Both the position numbers and the translations under genes were made by a program. Source: Herbaspirillum rubrisubalbicans (GTDB lineage Bacteria > Pseudomonadota > Gammaproteobacteria > Burkholderiales > Burkholderiaceae_D). Taken from it: 64,000 nt of DNA. Of this stretch, positions 6,809 through 16,640 are shown one piece after another. How positions within the stretch are numbered: the stretch's first letter is position 1; the number at the start of each line of letters is the position of its first letter. Under the pieces are notes generated by a model. The model was not told the DNA's origin. It did no database searches and saw only the letters and a program-made list of their open reading frames with translations. The stretch lies in assembly GCF_003719195.1 (NCBI RefSeq), contig NZ_CP024996.1, positions 1,984,001-2,048,000 on the forward strand, read 5' to 3'.

Positions 6809-8254
6809 ATGCCAACGATGTGCGAGCCCCCTCCAAGAATGCGTCTGCTGCTGGCTGCCTTGCCGCTGTTGCTGGCGGCCTGCCAATCGATGGCGCCGAC
6901 CTACCAGCGGCCGGCAGCGCCGGTGGCTGCACACTATCCGCAGCAGCCGGCCGGCATGGAGGCAGAGGCCCAGGCCCTGGGCTGGCAAGCCTATTTCCGT
7001 GATCCCCAGTTGCAAGCCCTGATCACCCAGGCGCTGGCCAACAACCGCGACTTGCGGGTGGCGGCCTTGCGAGTGGAAGAGGCGAGGGCGCTCTACGGTA
7101 TCCAGCGTGCCGATCTGTTGCCCAGCATCGGCGCGCAAGTCGGTGTTGATCGCTCGCGCACCCCGGCCGACCTCAACCTGACCCAGCGTCCGCTGGTGGG
7201 CAGCGCCTACCAGGCCGGACTGGGCTTGAGCAACTGGGAAATCGACCTATGGGGCCGCCTGCGTAGCCTCAGCGATGCCGCCCTGCAAAGCGCCCTGGCC
7301 AGCGAAGCCACGCGCCGCGCCGCCGCCTTGAGCCTGGTGGCGCAGGTGGCCGATGCCTATCTGGAACTGGCCGAACTGGATGAACGCCTGGCCATCGCCC
7401 GCGATACCATCGCCAGCCGCCAGGAGAGCTATCGCATCTTCTCGCGGCGGGTCGAGGTCGGCGCCACCTCCAGGCTGAACCTGACCCAGATCGAAACCCT
7501 GCTGACCCAGGCCCAGGCGCTGGGTGCCCAGCTGGAGCAACTGCGCGCCCAGCGCGTCAATGCCCTGAGCCTGCTGGTGGGCGCACCGCTGGAGCTGCCA
7601 GTGGGCCAGGCGCGCACGGCGCTTAATGCCACCTTCCCCGAACTGGCAGCGGGCACGCCCTCATTACTGCTCACGCGCCGTCCCGACGTGGTGGCGGCCG
7701 AACTGCGTCTGAAGGCGGCCAATGCCAATATCGGTGCGGCACGCGCGGCCTTCTTCCCCAGTATTTCCCTGACCGGCAACCTGGGTACGGCCAGTGCCGA
7801 ACTGAGCGGGCTGTTCCGGGATGGCAGCCAGGCCTGGACATTCTCGCCCAGCATCACGCTGCCCATCTTCACGGCCGGTCGCCTGCGCAACAACCTGGAC
7901 CTGGCCGAGGTGCGCCGCGATATCGCGGTGGCCAATTACGAAAAGACGGTGCAGGGCGCCTTTCGCGATGTGGCCGATGCGCTGGCCGCACGCCAGTGGC
8001 TGACGCGGCAGTTGGCCATCGCCGAGACCGCGGAACAGGTGCAGAGCGAGCGTGCGCGCCTGTCCACGCTGCGCTATGACAACGGCGCCGCCCCGTTTCT
8101 GGACGTGCTCGATGCCCAGCGCGACCTGTTGAGCGCCCGCCAGCAACGGGTACAGATCCGGCGCGCATTGCTGTCCTCGGCGGTGGCGCTGTATGCCGCG
8201 CTGGGCGGTGACAGCAGCCAGGCCACGGCCTTCCCCCTTCCTTCCGGATCCTGA
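6809..8254 (+). CDS. Outer-membrane efflux lipoprotein, NodT/TolC family
   Basis: Outer-membrane channel of a tripartite exporter. The signal peptide MRLLLAALPLLLAAC ends in a lipobox (LAAC) whose Cys would be lipidated, and MAPTYQRP follows as in NodT/OprM proteins. Two repeated outer-membrane-efflux domains follow, with the family LLTRRPDVVAAELRLKAANANIGAARA and FPSISLTG motifs. The first ATG is at 6809; the ATG at 6839 starts directly at the signal peptide and is the more likely true start. It is the first gene of a tight four-gene operon: the HlyD start lies 2 bp after this stop. Confidence 0.9.
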   Translation: MPTMCEPPPRMRLLLAALPLLLAACQSMAPTYQRPAAPVAAHYPQQPAGMEAEAQALGWQAYFRDPQLQALITQALANNRDLRVAALRVEEARALYGIQRADLLPSIGAQVGVDRSRTPADLNLTQRPLVGSAYQAGLGLSNWEIDLWGRLRSLSDAALQSALASEATRRAAALSLVAQVADAYLELAELDERLAIARDTIASRQESYRIFSRRVEVGATSRLNLTQIETLLTQAQALGAQLEQLRAQRVNALSLLVGAPLELPVGQARTALNATFPELAAGTPSLLLTRRPDVVAAELRLKAANANIGAARAAFFPSISLTGNLGTASAELSGLFRDGSQAWTFSPSITLPIFTAGRLRNNLDLAEVRRDIAVANYEKTVQGAFRDVADALAARQWLTRQLAIAETAEQVQSERARLSTLRYDNGAAPFLDVLDAQRDLLSARQQRVQIRRALLSSAVALYAALGGDSSQATAFPLPSGS

Positions 8255-8256
8255 TC

Positions 8257-9333
8257 ATGACGCTTGAACACGCCAAGAAACCCCTGCTGGCCGCCGCCCT
8301 GGCCGTGATCCTCGCCGGCGGCGCCTACTTCGCCTGGCAGCGCCTGCATCATGGCGGCCCGGGTGAGGGATTTGCCAGCGGCAATGGCCGTATCGAAGCC
8401 ACTGAAGTGGACGTGGCCACCAAGCTGGGTGGCCGGGTCGATGCCATCTTGGTCAACGAAGGCGACTTCGTCAGCGTCGGCCAGCCGCTGGCCCACATGC
8501 AGGTGCTGTCGCTGCAAGCCCAGCGCGATGAAGCCCAGGCACGCCAGCAGCAGGCGCTGTCGGCAGTGGCCAGCGCCGAGGCCCAGGTGGCGGTGCGTGA
8601 AAGTGACTACCAGGCTGCCCTGGCCCAGACCGCGCAGCGCGAGAGTGAACTGGATGCGGCGCGCCGTCGCCTGGCGCGTTCCGAAGTGCTGGTCAAGGAA
8701 GGCGCTTCCTCGCTGCAGGAAGTGGACGATGACCGCGCCCGCGTGCAGGGCATGGCGGCCGCCGTCACCGCCGCCAAGGCGCAAGTGACCGCAGCCCAGG
8801 CTGCCGTGGCTGCGGCGCGCACTCAGGTCAGCGGCGCCAAGTCGACGGTGACCGCCGCCGTGGCCACGGTCCAGCGCATCAAGGTCGATATCGATGACAG
8901 CACGCTCACCGCCCCGCGTGCCGGCCGCGTGCAATACCGCATCGCCCAGCCCGGCGAAGTGCTGGGTGCTGGCGGCAAGCTGCTCAACCTGGTGGACCTG
9001 AGCGATGTGTATATGACCTTTTTCGTCCCCGAAGCCGTGGCCGGCAAGCTGGCCCTGGGCAGTGACGCGCGCATCGTGCTTGATGCCGCACCCCAGTACG
9101 TGATTCCGGCCAGGATTTCCTTCGTCGCCAGCACTGCCCAGTTCACGCCCAAGACGGTGGAAACGGCCAGCGAGCGCCAGAAGCTGATGTTCCGCGTCAA
9201 GGCCCAGATCGATCCGGCGCTGCTGCAGCAACACCTCACGCTGGTCAAGACCGGCCTGCCCGGCGTGGCCTGGGTGCGCACCGACAAGACCCGCGCATGG
9301 CCCGAGCAACTGGCGGTGAAGGTTCCGCAATGA
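8257..9333 (+). CDS. HlyD-family periplasmic adaptor of ABC efflux pump
   Basis: Membrane-fusion protein of 358 aa linking the inner-membrane ABC exporter to the outer-membrane channel. One N-terminal membrane anchor (about residues 8-27) is followed by the biotinyl-lipoyl half [30 protein letters not shown], a long Ala/Gln-rich coiled-coil hairpin (about 90-205), and the second lipoyl half [27 protein letters not shown]. It resembles E. coli YbhG/YhiI. Its stop overlaps the next gene in an ATGA, implying coupled translation. Confidence 0.9.
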   Translation: MTLEHAKKPLLAAALAVILAGGAYFAWQRLHHGGPGEGFASGNGRIEATEVDVATKLGGRVDAILVNEGDFVSVGQPLAHMQVLSLQAQRDEAQARQQQALSAVASAEAQVAVRESDYQAALAQTAQRESELDAARRRLARSEVLVKEGASSLQEVDDDRARVQGMAAAVTAAKAQVTAAQAAVAAARTQVSGAKSTVTAAVATVQRIKVDIDDSTLTAPRAGRVQYRIAQPGEVLGAGGKLLNLVDLSDVYMTFFVPEAVAGKLALGSDARIVLDAAPQYVIPARISFVASTAQFTPKTVETASERQKLMFRVKAQIDPALLQQHLTLVKTGLPGVAWVRTDKTRAWPEQLAVKVPQ

Positions 9334-12083
9334 CGCCAGCGCCCGGCGAGCATGGCCACGGCGTGGCGCGCCTGACGGGCGTGTCGCTGCACTATGGCCA
9401 GCGCTGCGCGCTGGAGAACGTCTCGCTGGACATTCCCGCTGGCCGCATGGTCGGCCTGATCGGCCCCGATGGCGTGGGCAAGTCCAGCCTGCTGTCGCTG
9501 GTGGCCGGGGCGCGCGCCTTGCAGGCGGGGGAGGTCAGCGTACTCGGGGGCGACATGCGCCAGGCCGAGCATCGCCAACAGGTCTGCCCGCGCATCGCCT
9601 ACATGCCGCAAGGCCTGGGCAAGAATCTCTATCCCACCCTGTCGGTGGAAGAAAACCTGCAATTCTTCGCTCGCCTGTTCGGCCAGGGCGCAGCCGAGCG
9701 GCGCCGTCGCATCGATGAATTGACGGCCGGCACCGGCTTGTCTGCTTTCCTGGCGCGGCCAGCCGGCAAGCTCTCCGGTGGCATGAAGCAAAAGCTCGGA
9801 CTGTGCTGCTCGCTGATCCACGATCCCGATCTGTTGATCCTGGATGAACCCACCACCGGCGTGGACCCGCTCTCGCGCGCCCAGTTCTGGGACTTGATCG
9901 CCCGTATCCGCGCGCAACGCCCCGGCATGAGCGTCATCGTCGCTACCGCCTACATGGAAGAAGCCGACCGCTTCGACTGGCTGGTGGCCATGGATGCAGG
10001 CAAGGTGCTGGCCACCGGCACGCCTGCCGAACTGCACGCCCGCACCGGCACGGCGTCGCTGGAAGAGGCGTTCATTGCCTTGCTGCCTGAAGAGAAACGG
10101 CGCGGCCACCAAGCCGTACAGGTCACGCCGCTGGACGACAGCAACGCTGCCGAGGTAGCCATCGAAGCCAAGGGCCTGACCATGCGCTTTGGTGATTTCG
10201 TGGCGGTGGATCATGTGGATTTCCGCATCCGTCGCGGCGAGATCTTCGGTTTTCTCGGCTCCAACGGCTGCGGCAAGTCCACCACCATGAAGATGCTGAC
10301 CGGGCTGCTGCAAGCCAGCCAAGGCCAAGCCTGGTTGTTCGGACGCGAAGTCGATCCGCGCGACATGACCACGCGCGCCCGCGTGGGCTACATGTCGCAG
10401 GCCTTTTCGCTGTATGGCGAACTGAGCGTGCGCCAGAACCTGGTGCTGCACGCCCGCTTGTACCGGCTGCCCGAAGATCAGATCGCCGCCCGCACCGAAG
10501 AAATGGCGACCCGCTTCGGCCTGCTGGATGTCATGGACAGCCTGCCCGAAAGCCTGCCGCTGGGGATTCGCCAGCGCCTCTCGCTGGCGGTGGCCATGGT
10601 CCACAAGCCGGAACTGCTGATCCTGGACGAACCCACCTCCGGGGTCGATCCGATCGCGCGCGACCTGTTCTGGCAATTGATGATCGACTTGGCGCGTCGC
10701 GACCAGGTGACCATCTTCATCTCGACCCACTTCATGAACGAGGCCCAGCGCTGCGACCGCATTTCGCTCATGCACGCCGGCCGGGTGCTGGTCAGCGCCA
10801 CCCCGGAAGAGCTGGTGCGCCAGCGCGGTGCGGCCAGTCTGGAACAAGCTTTCATAGGCTATCTGGAAGAGGCCGCGGGGAAGGGCGACCCAGTGCCATC
10901 GCCCGCACAAAACGTCATATCGGCCCCGCAAACGGCCAAGCCACGCCCCGGTCGCCTGCGCACCAGCCTGGGCCGCGCCCTGAGCTACAGCCAGCGCGAA
11001 AGCCTGGAGTTGCGGCGCGACCCGGTACGCGCCACGCTAGCCCTGCTGGGCACGGCCATCCTGATGTTCATCATCGGCTATGGCATCAACCTGGATGTGG
11101 AAAACCTCAGCTACGCCGTGCTCGATCGCGACCAGACCGGCCTGAGCCAGAACTATGCCCTGAACCTGTCCGGCTCGCGCTACTTCATCGAGAAGCCGCC
11201 CATCACCGATTACCAGGACCTGGATCGACGAATGCGCAGCGGCGACATCTCGCTGGCCATAGAAATCCCGCCTGGCTTCGCCCGCGACATCGCGCGCGGC
11301 AAGCCGGTGGAAGTCGGCGCCTGGGTCGATGGCGCCATGCCCACCCGCGCCGAGACCGTGCGCGGCTACGTGCAGGGGATGCACCTGCTGTGGCTGGCCG
11401 ACATGGCCACCCATCGCCTGGGCCAGAGCATGGGCCAGGCCGCCACCATCGAAACGCGCTACCGTTACAACCCCGATGTGAAGAGCCTGCCCGCCATGGT
11501 ACCGGCCATCATCCCGCTGCTGCTGATGATGATCCCGGCCATGCTGACGGCGCTATCGGTGGTGCGCGAGAAGGAACTGGGTTCCATCCTCAACCTCTAC
11601 GTCACCCCGGTCACCCGCACCGAATTCCTGCTGGGCAAGCAATTGCCCTACCTGCTCCTGGGGATGCTCAACTTCGCCATGCTCACCGTACTGGCGGTCA
11701 CCGTGTTCGGGGTGCCGGTCAAGGGCAGCCTGTTGACGCTGACGCTGGCCGCGTTGATCTTCATCATCTGCTCCACCGGCTTCGGCCTGCTGGCATCGAC
11801 TTTCACCAATAGCCAGATCGCGGCCCTGTTCGTGACCATGATCGGCACCATCATTCCCTGCGTGCAGTTCGCCGGATTGCTCAACCCGGTGTCTTCCCTG
11901 GAAGGGATGGGCGCCCTGATCGGCCAGGTCTATCCGGCCACGCACTTCCTGACCATCAGTCGCGGCGTGTTCAGCAAGGCGCTGGACGCGAGCGACCTGG
12001 CTTCCTCGTTCTGGCCGCTGACCCTGGCCGCGCCGGTGATCCTGGGCCTGTCGGTGCTGTTGCTCAAGAAACAGGAGCGGTAA
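9330..12083 (+). CDS. Fused ABC exporter: two ATPase domains plus ABC-2 permease (RbbA/YhiH-like)
   Basis: Large protein of 917 aa. ATPase 1 has Walker [10 protein letters not shown], signature LSGGMKQ and Walker [14 protein letters not shown]. ATPase 2 has GSNGCGKST, a changed signature [10 protein letters not shown] and [13 protein letters not shown]. The C-terminal ~370 residues form an ABC-2 permease with six hydrophobic segments and a large periplasmic loop. Such RbbA/YhiH proteins are reported as ribosome-associated ATPases in E. coli, but their operon with adaptor and permease points to drug or metabolite export. The ATG at 9330 overlaps the adaptor stop; the next gene starts one base after this stop. 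Confidence 0.9.
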   Translation: MTPAPGEHGHGVARLTGVSLHYGQRCALENVSLDIPAGRMVGLIGPDGVGKSSLLSLVAGARALQAGEVSVLGGDMRQAEHRQQVCPRIAYMPQGLGKNLYPTLSVEENLQFFARLFGQGAAERRRRIDELTAGTGLSAFLARPAGKLSGGMKQKLGLCCSLIHDPDLLILDEPTTGVDPLSRAQFWDLIARIRAQRPGMSVIVATAYMEEADRFDWLVAMDAGKVLATGTPAELHARTGTASLEEAFIALLPEEKRRGHQAVQVTPLDDSNAAEVAIEAKGLTMRFGDFVAVDHVDFRIRRGEIFGFLGSNGCGKSTTMKMLTGLLQASQGQAWLFGREVDPRDMTTRARVGYMSQAFSLYGELSVRQNLVLHARLYRLPEDQIAARTEEMATRFGLLDVMDSLPESLPLGIRQRLSLAVAMVHKPELLILDEPTSGVDPIARDLFWQLMIDLARRDQVTIFISTHFMNEAQRCDRISLMHAGRVLVSATPEELVRQRGAASLEQAFIGYLEEAAGKGDPVPSPAQNVISAPQTAKPRPGRLRTSLGRALSYSQRESLELRRDPVRATLALLGTAILMFIIGYGINLDVENLSYAVLDRDQTGLSQNYALNLSGSRYFIEKPPITDYQDLDRRMRSGDISLAIEIPPGFARDIARGKPVEVGAWVDGAMPTRAETVRGYVQGMHLLWLADMATHRLGQSMGQAATIETRYRYNPDVKSLPAMVPAIIPLLLMMIPAMLTALSVVREKELGSILNLYVTPVTRTEFLLGKQLPYLLLGMLNFAMLTVLAVTVFGVPVKGSLLTLTLAALIFIICSTGFGLLASTFTNSQIAALFVTMIGTIIPCVQFAGLLNPVSSLEGMGALIGQVYPATHFLTISRGVFSKALDASDLASSFWPLTLAAPVILGLSVLLLKKQER

Positions 12084-12084
12084 G

Positions 12085-13212
12085 ATGCGCAACTCCTGGG
12101 CCAACATCTACCGCCTCGGCATCAAGGAACTGTGGAGCCTGCTGCGCGACCCGGCCATGCTGGTGCTGATCGCCTACACCTTCACGCTATCGATCTACGT
12201 GGCCGCCACCGCCATGCCGGAGAGCCTGCACAATGCGGCCATTGCCATCGTCGACAATGATGGCTCGCCGCTGTCGGCACGCATTGCCTCGGCCTTCTAC
12301 CCGCCGCATTTCAAGGTGGCGCAACTGGTCACGGCCAAGCAGGCCGATGCTGGCCTGGATGCCGGCGACTACACCTTCGTTCTGGACATCCCGGCTGATT
12401 TCCAGCGCGACGTGTTGGCCGGCCGCGCCCCGGCGGTGCAATTGAACGTGGACGCCACCCGCATGAGCCAGGCCTTCACCGGCAACAGCTACATCCAGCA
12501 GATGGTGAGCAACGAAGTCACGCAGTTCGTGGGCCGCACCGAAGCCACCGGCAGCACCCCGGTCGGCCTGGCCTTGCGGATGCGCTTCAACCCCAACCTG
12601 GAACAGTCCTGGTTCGGCTCGCTGATGGAAATCATCAACAACGTCACCATGCTCTCCATCATCCTGACCGGCGCAGCACTGATCCGCGAGCGCGAGCACG
12701 GCACCATCGAACACCTGCTGGTGATGCCGGTGAGCCCGGCCGAGATCATGCTGGCCAAGGTCTGGTCCATGGGCGCGGTGGTGGCGCTGGCAGCGCTGGC
12801 GTCCTTGTTGTTGATCGTGCGCGGCGCCTTGCAGGTGCCCATTGAAGGATCGATCACGCTCTTCATGCTGGCCACCGTCCTGCACCTGTTTGCCACCACC
12901 TCGATGGGCATCTTCATGGCCACGCTGGCGCGCTCCATGCCGCAGTTCGGCATGTTGACGGTGCTGGTACTGCTACCGCTGCAACTGCTCTCGGGCGGTT
13001 CCACGCCACGCGAGAGTATGCCTGTACCGGTACAGGACATCATGCTGGCCGCCCCGACCACCCATTTTGTCGCGGCAGGGCAAGCCATCCTGTACCGGGG
13101 CGCTGGCCTGGAAGTGGTCTGGCCGCAGTTGCTGGCCATCTTCGGAATTGGCCTGGTGCTGTTCGTGGCTGCACTGGGCCGGTTCAGGAAGACCATCAGC
13201 CAGATGGCGTGA
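12085..13212 (+). CDS. ABC-2 type permease (YhhJ-like)
   Basis: Inner-membrane permease of 375 aa pairing with the fused ATPase-permease upstream. It has one N-terminal membrane segment (LLRDPAMLVLIAYTFTLSIYV), a periplasmic region, then five hydrophobic segments with the ABC-2 signature IREREHGTIEHLLVMPVSPAEIMLAKVW. The half-exporter architecture, one permease fused to ATPases and one free, matches YhiI-RbbA-YhhJ. It ends the operon; the substrate is unknown. Confidence 0.9.
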   Translation: MRNSWANIYRLGIKELWSLLRDPAMLVLIAYTFTLSIYVAATAMPESLHNAAIAIVDNDGSPLSARIASAFYPPHFKVAQLVTAKQADAGLDAGDYTFVLDIPADFQRDVLAGRAPAVQLNVDATRMSQAFTGNSYIQQMVSNEVTQFVGRTEATGSTPVGLALRMRFNPNLEQSWFGSLMEIINNVTMLSIILTGAALIREREHGTIEHLLVMPVSPAEIMLAKVWSMGAVVALAALASLLLIVRGALQVPIEGSITLFMLATVLHLFATTSMGIFMATLARSMPQFGMLTVLVLLPLQLLSGGSTPRESMPVPVQDIMLAAPTTHFVAAGQAILYRGAGLEVVWPQLLAIFGIGLVLFVAALGRFRKTISQMA

Positions 13213-13343
13213 TGGAGAGTGCATTCGTCAGGGCAGCGTCTGGCGGATTTTTAAATTCAGATCATCGGGGAGTACGCATCATGGACCTGACCAGCCCTTC
13301 TACATGGATAGCTTGCTGCTCACCGCGATTTATGAGGGGCATC

Positions 13344-13379
13344 AAAAAAATCGCCCCCTGCCATGATGCACAGGGGGCG
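13344..13379 (-). terminator. Intrinsic terminator of the parE-transglycosylase-parC operon
   Basis: Read on the minus strand: stem CGCCCCCTG / CAGGGGGCG (positions 13371-13379 and 13352-13360), loop of 10, then a run of seven T (A at 13344-13350). It lies 27 bp after the parC stop. Confidence 0.85.
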
Positions 13380-13405
13380 CTGCCATAGCAGGGGAAGGGC
13401 AGGTG

Positions 13406-15721
13406 TCAACCCTGCGAGCGCAAGCCCGCCGCCTTGATGCGCGACTCCAGCACGCGGCCCTTGCGCGCACGCTTGCCCACGTGCGCCAGCAGCTTCTCGC
13501 CGCTCAATGGAATCTCCTTAGCCTTGCCCACGTTGCCGGTGCCATAGACCACTACACCTTTCTGGCTGATGGCCTGGGCGGCGACCAGTTTTTCGTTCTT
13601 TTCCAGTTCCATCAGGTTCACGCCACGGCCACCGGAAGACAGGGTCTTCATTTCATCCAGGCCAAACACCAGCAGACGCCCATTGGCCGACACGCAGGCC
13701 ACGGCGCTGGCGTCTGCGGCCACCGGCGTGGGTGCCAGCGGCAAAGCACCTTCATCGAGCGTGAAGAAGCTCTTGCCGCCCTTGACCCGACCGAACATGT
13801 CGGAGGCCTTGGCGATGAAGCCGGCCGCGGCATCGGAGGCCAGCAGCAGCGTGGTATCGGCCGGGCCGGCAAAGTAATGCTGGATGCTGCTGCCGCTGGC
13901 CAGTTCGATCAGCGTGGTCACGGGAACGCCATCGCCGCGTGCATTGGGCAGGGCGTTGACGGCAATGGTGTAGACCCGACCGTTGGAGCCGAAGGCCAGC
14001 AGGTTGTCCACGGTACGGCATTCGAAGGCGCCATACAGGCTGTCGCCGGCCTTGAAGGTGAATTGCGTCGCATCGTGGCCATGGCCGGTGCGTGCGCGCA
14101 CCCAGCCCTTTTGCGAAATGATCACCGTCACCGGTTCATCGATCACCTTCTGTTCGAAGGTGGCGCGTTCGGCTTCTTCGATGATGGTGCGGCGGGCGTC
14201 GCCATAGGTCTTGGCATCGCCCTCGATTTCCTTGATGACCAGTTTCTTCATCGAGGCCGGGTTGTCCAGCAGGTCTTGCAGCGTGGTCTTTTCGTTGCGC
14301 AGCTCGGCCAGCTCCTGCTGGATCTTGATGGCTTCCAGGCGCGCCAATTGGCGCAGGCGGATTTCCAGGATGTCTTCGGCCTGGCGCTCCGAGAGCTTGA
14401 AGGCGTCGATCAAGGCCGGCTTGGGTTCGTCCGATTCGCGGATGATCTTGATGACCTTGTCGATGTTCAACAGCACCGCTTCCCGGCCTTCCAGGATGTG
14501 GATGCGGTCGTTGACCTTCTGCATACGGAATTGCGTGCGCCGGGTCACGGTCTCGAAGCGGAAGCTGATCCACTCGGTGAGGATGTCGGAGAGATTCTTC
14601 TGACGCGGACGACCATCGCCGCCGATCATCACCAGGTTCAGCGAGGCGCTGGTTTCCAGCGAGGTCTGCGCCAAGAGCGTATTCATGAACTCGGTCTGGT
14701 CCTGGTTCTTGGACTTGGGTTCGAACACCAGGCGCACCGGCGCTTCGCGGCCGGATTCATCACGCACGGCGTCGAGCAGGCCGAGGATGGTGGTCTTCTG
14801 GGTTTGCTGTTCGGGCGTGAGCGATTTCTTGCCCAGCTTGAGCTTGGGGTTGGTGAGTTCTTCGATTTCTTCCAGCACGCGCTGCGAAGAGACGCCCGGT
14901 GGCAGTTCGGTGATGACCGCCTGCCACTGGCCGCGCGCCAGGTCTTCGATCTTCCAGCGCGCACGCACCTTCAGGCTGCCGCGGCCGCTCTGGTACATCT
15001 CGGCAATGGTCGACTTGGGTGTGATGATCTGGCCGCCACCGGGGAAGTCGGGGCCGGGGATCAGTTCCATCAGTTCGGCGTGCGTGATCTTGGGGTTGCG
15101 GATCATCGCCACAGCAGCCTTGGCCACTTCGGTGAGATTGTGCGAGGGGATTTCGGTGGCCATGCCGACCGCAATGCCGGAGGCGCCGTTCAAGAGCAGG
15201 AAGGGCAGGCGCGCTGGCAGCAGGCGCGGTTCTTCGGTGGAGCCATCGTAGTTGGGCTGGAACTCCACGGTGCCCATGTCGATTTCATCGAGCAGCAATT
15301 TGCTGATCGGGGTCAGGCGGGCTTCGGTGTAGCGCATCGCCGCAGCACCGTCGCCATCGCGCGAGCCGAAGTTGCCGTGGCCGTCGATCAAGGGATAGCG
15401 CAGCGAGAAATCCTGGGCCATGCGCACCAGTGCGTCATACACCGACTGGTCGCCATGCGGGTGCAGCTTGCCCAGCACGTCGCCGACCACGGCGGCCGAC
15501 TTGCGCGGCTTGGCGGCGGAGTTCAGCGACAGTTCATTCATCGCGTAGAGGATGCGGCGCTGCACCGGCTTCTGGCCATCGGCCACGTCGGGCAGGGCGC
15601 GGCCCTTGACCACCGAGATCGCGTAATCGAGATAGGCGCGTTCGGCGAAGGTGGACAGCGTCAGCGATTCGCCATCGGGCGCGGTCGGGACTTGGTCAAA
15701 CAGGGTCGGTTGATCGGTCAT
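13406..15721 (-). CDS. parC: DNA topoisomerase IV subunit A
   Basis: Type IIA topoisomerase breakage-reunion subunit (771 aa) that decatenates daughter chromosomes together with ParE. The catalytic Tyr131 lies in [10 protein letters not shown], preceded by the DNA-gate motif [12 protein letters not shown]. At the positions of E. coli ParC Ser80 and Glu84 it carries Gln92 and Asp96 (GDQSVYD); I believe this is normal for betaproteobacteria. The C-terminal third is a short beta-pinwheel of degenerate repeats. It lies third in the minus-strand operon after parE and a lytic transglycosylase. Confidence 0.96.
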   Translation of the reverse strand: MTDQPTLFDQVPTAPDGESLTLSTFAERAYLDYAISVVKGRALPDVADGQKPVQRRILYAMNELSLNSAAKPRKSAAVVGDVLGKLHPHGDQSVYDALVRMAQDFSLRYPLIDGHGNFGSRDGDGAAAMRYTEARLTPISKLLLDEIDMGTVEFQPNYDGSTEEPRLLPARLPFLLLNGASGIAVGMATEIPSHNLTEVAKAAVAMIRNPKITHAELMELIPGPDFPGGGQIITPKSTIAEMYQSGRGSLKVRARWKIEDLARGQWQAVITELPPGVSSQRVLEEIEELTNPKLKLGKKSLTPEQQTQKTTILGLLDAVRDESGREAPVRLVFEPKSKNQDQTEFMNTLLAQTSLETSASLNLVMIGGDGRPRQKNLSDILTEWISFRFETVTRRTQFRMQKVNDRIHILEGREAVLLNIDKVIKIIRESDEPKPALIDAFKLSERQAEDILEIRLRQLARLEAIKIQQELAELRNEKTTLQDLLDNPASMKKLVIKEIEGDAKTYGDARRTIIEEAERATFEQKVIDEPVTVIISQKGWVRARTGHGHDATQFTFKAGDSLYGAFECRTVDNLLAFGSNGRVYTIAVNALPNARGDGVPVTTLIELASGSSIQHYFAGPADTTLLLASDAAAGFIAKASDMFGRVKGGKSFFTLDEGALPLAPTPVAADASAVACVSANGRLLVFGLDEMKTLSSGGRGVNLMELEKNEKLVAAQAISQKGVVVYGTGNVGKAKEIPLSGEKLLAHVGKRARKGRVLESRIKAAGLRSQG

Positions 15722-15754
15722 GGAGCTTGTCTTGTTGTGTTCGGTTTGACAGGG

Positions 15755-16639
15755 TTAATCGTTGATGGCCGGCTCGCGCGGGGGCAGCGTTACCTTCAGG
15801 CGTGCATTGCCACCTTGGTTGGCAGCCACGCGATCACCGGCGGCCAGGCGCAATGCACCGGCCGGGCGATACAGTTCATAGAAGCGCGACACCAGCCGCA
15901 CATAGCCCTGGGTCTCGGGATAGGGCGGGATCTGGTTGCCATACTTCTGCACTGTGCCTTCACCGGCGTTGTAGGAGGCAATGGCCAGTTCCACATGCTG
16001 CGGGAACATCGCCATCAGGTCGCGCAGGTAGCGCGCGGCCAAGCGGATGTTGATCTTGGGATCGGTCAGCTTCTGGTGCAGGGTCTTGCGGCGGTCGCCT
16101 TGCAGCCCATAGCGCTCGGCCGTGTCAGGCAGGATCTGCATCAGACCCACCGCGCCCTTGCTGGAGACGGCCGTGGCATTGAAGCCGGATTCAGCCGTCA
16201 GCACCGCCTTGAGTAGCGCCGCATCCAGACCGAATTCGCTGGCCGCCTCGGTCAAGAGGCTATCGTACTTGCGCGCATCGCGATGGGTCAGCATGGTGCG
16301 CACGAAGGGCGGATCGGCCGGGGTCACCGCTTCCTTGCTGCCCGGATGATTGAGCAGCGCGGCGCTACTGGCCATGAGCTTGTCTGGGTCGTCCAGGTTC
16401 TGTGCATAGAAGTGGACCGCGCCATCGGCATCGGTGTAGCGGTAGACGATGGTCTTGGGCTTCTTGCTGCTGCCTGTCTTGTTACTGTCTGCCGCTTCCA
16501 CCCGCATGTGTTGGACGCCATCGGCGTCGGTGTACCGGACCACTTGCTGCGACTGTACCGGTCCAGCGCACAACAGTGTCGCCACGCCCAACAGGGCGGT
16601 GGCGAACAGGCTGGTGTGCAGGGACGCGGTGCGGCGCAT
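15755..16639 (-). CDS. Lytic transglycosylase (SLT domain), between parE and parC
   Basis: Secreted peptidoglycan lytic transglycosylase of 294 aa. A signal peptide (about residues 1-30, ending near VQSQQ) is followed by two DUF4124-like segments (VVRYTDADGVQHMRV, VYRYTDADGAVHFYA) and a C-terminal SLT goose-lysozyme-like domain. The catalytic Glu is in AVLTAESGFN, with SSKGAVGLMQILPDTA and IASYNAGEG as confirming motifs. Its ATG lies one base after the parE stop and parC follows 33 bp on, so it is translated from the parE-parC message. Confidence 0.9.
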   Translation of the reverse strand: MRRTASLHTSLFATALLGVATLLCAGPVQSQQVVRYTDADGVQHMRVEAADSNKTGSSKKPKTIVYRYTDADGAVHFYAQNLDDPDKLMASSAALLNHPGSKEAVTPADPPFVRTMLTHRDARKYDSLLTEAASEFGLDAALLKAVLTAESGFNATAVSSKGAVGLMQILPDTAERYGLQGDRRKTLHQKLTDPKINIRLAARYLRDLMAMFPQHVELAIASYNAGEGTVQKYGNQIPPYPETQGYVRLVSRFYELYRPAGALRLAAGDRVAANQGGNARLKVTLPPREPAIND

Positions 16640-16640
16640 G

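Noticed and set aside
8823..10931. Long minus-strand open frame opposite the efflux adaptor and ATPase
   Set aside because: The plus-strand proteins have clear motifs throughout; the antisense product has none.
13403..16216. Very long open frame on the plus strand opposite parC and the transglycosylase
   Set aside because: It mirrors the codon pattern of well-conserved parC on the other strand; its translation is His/Gln/Gly-rich and matches no family. Typical shadow in GC-rich DNA.
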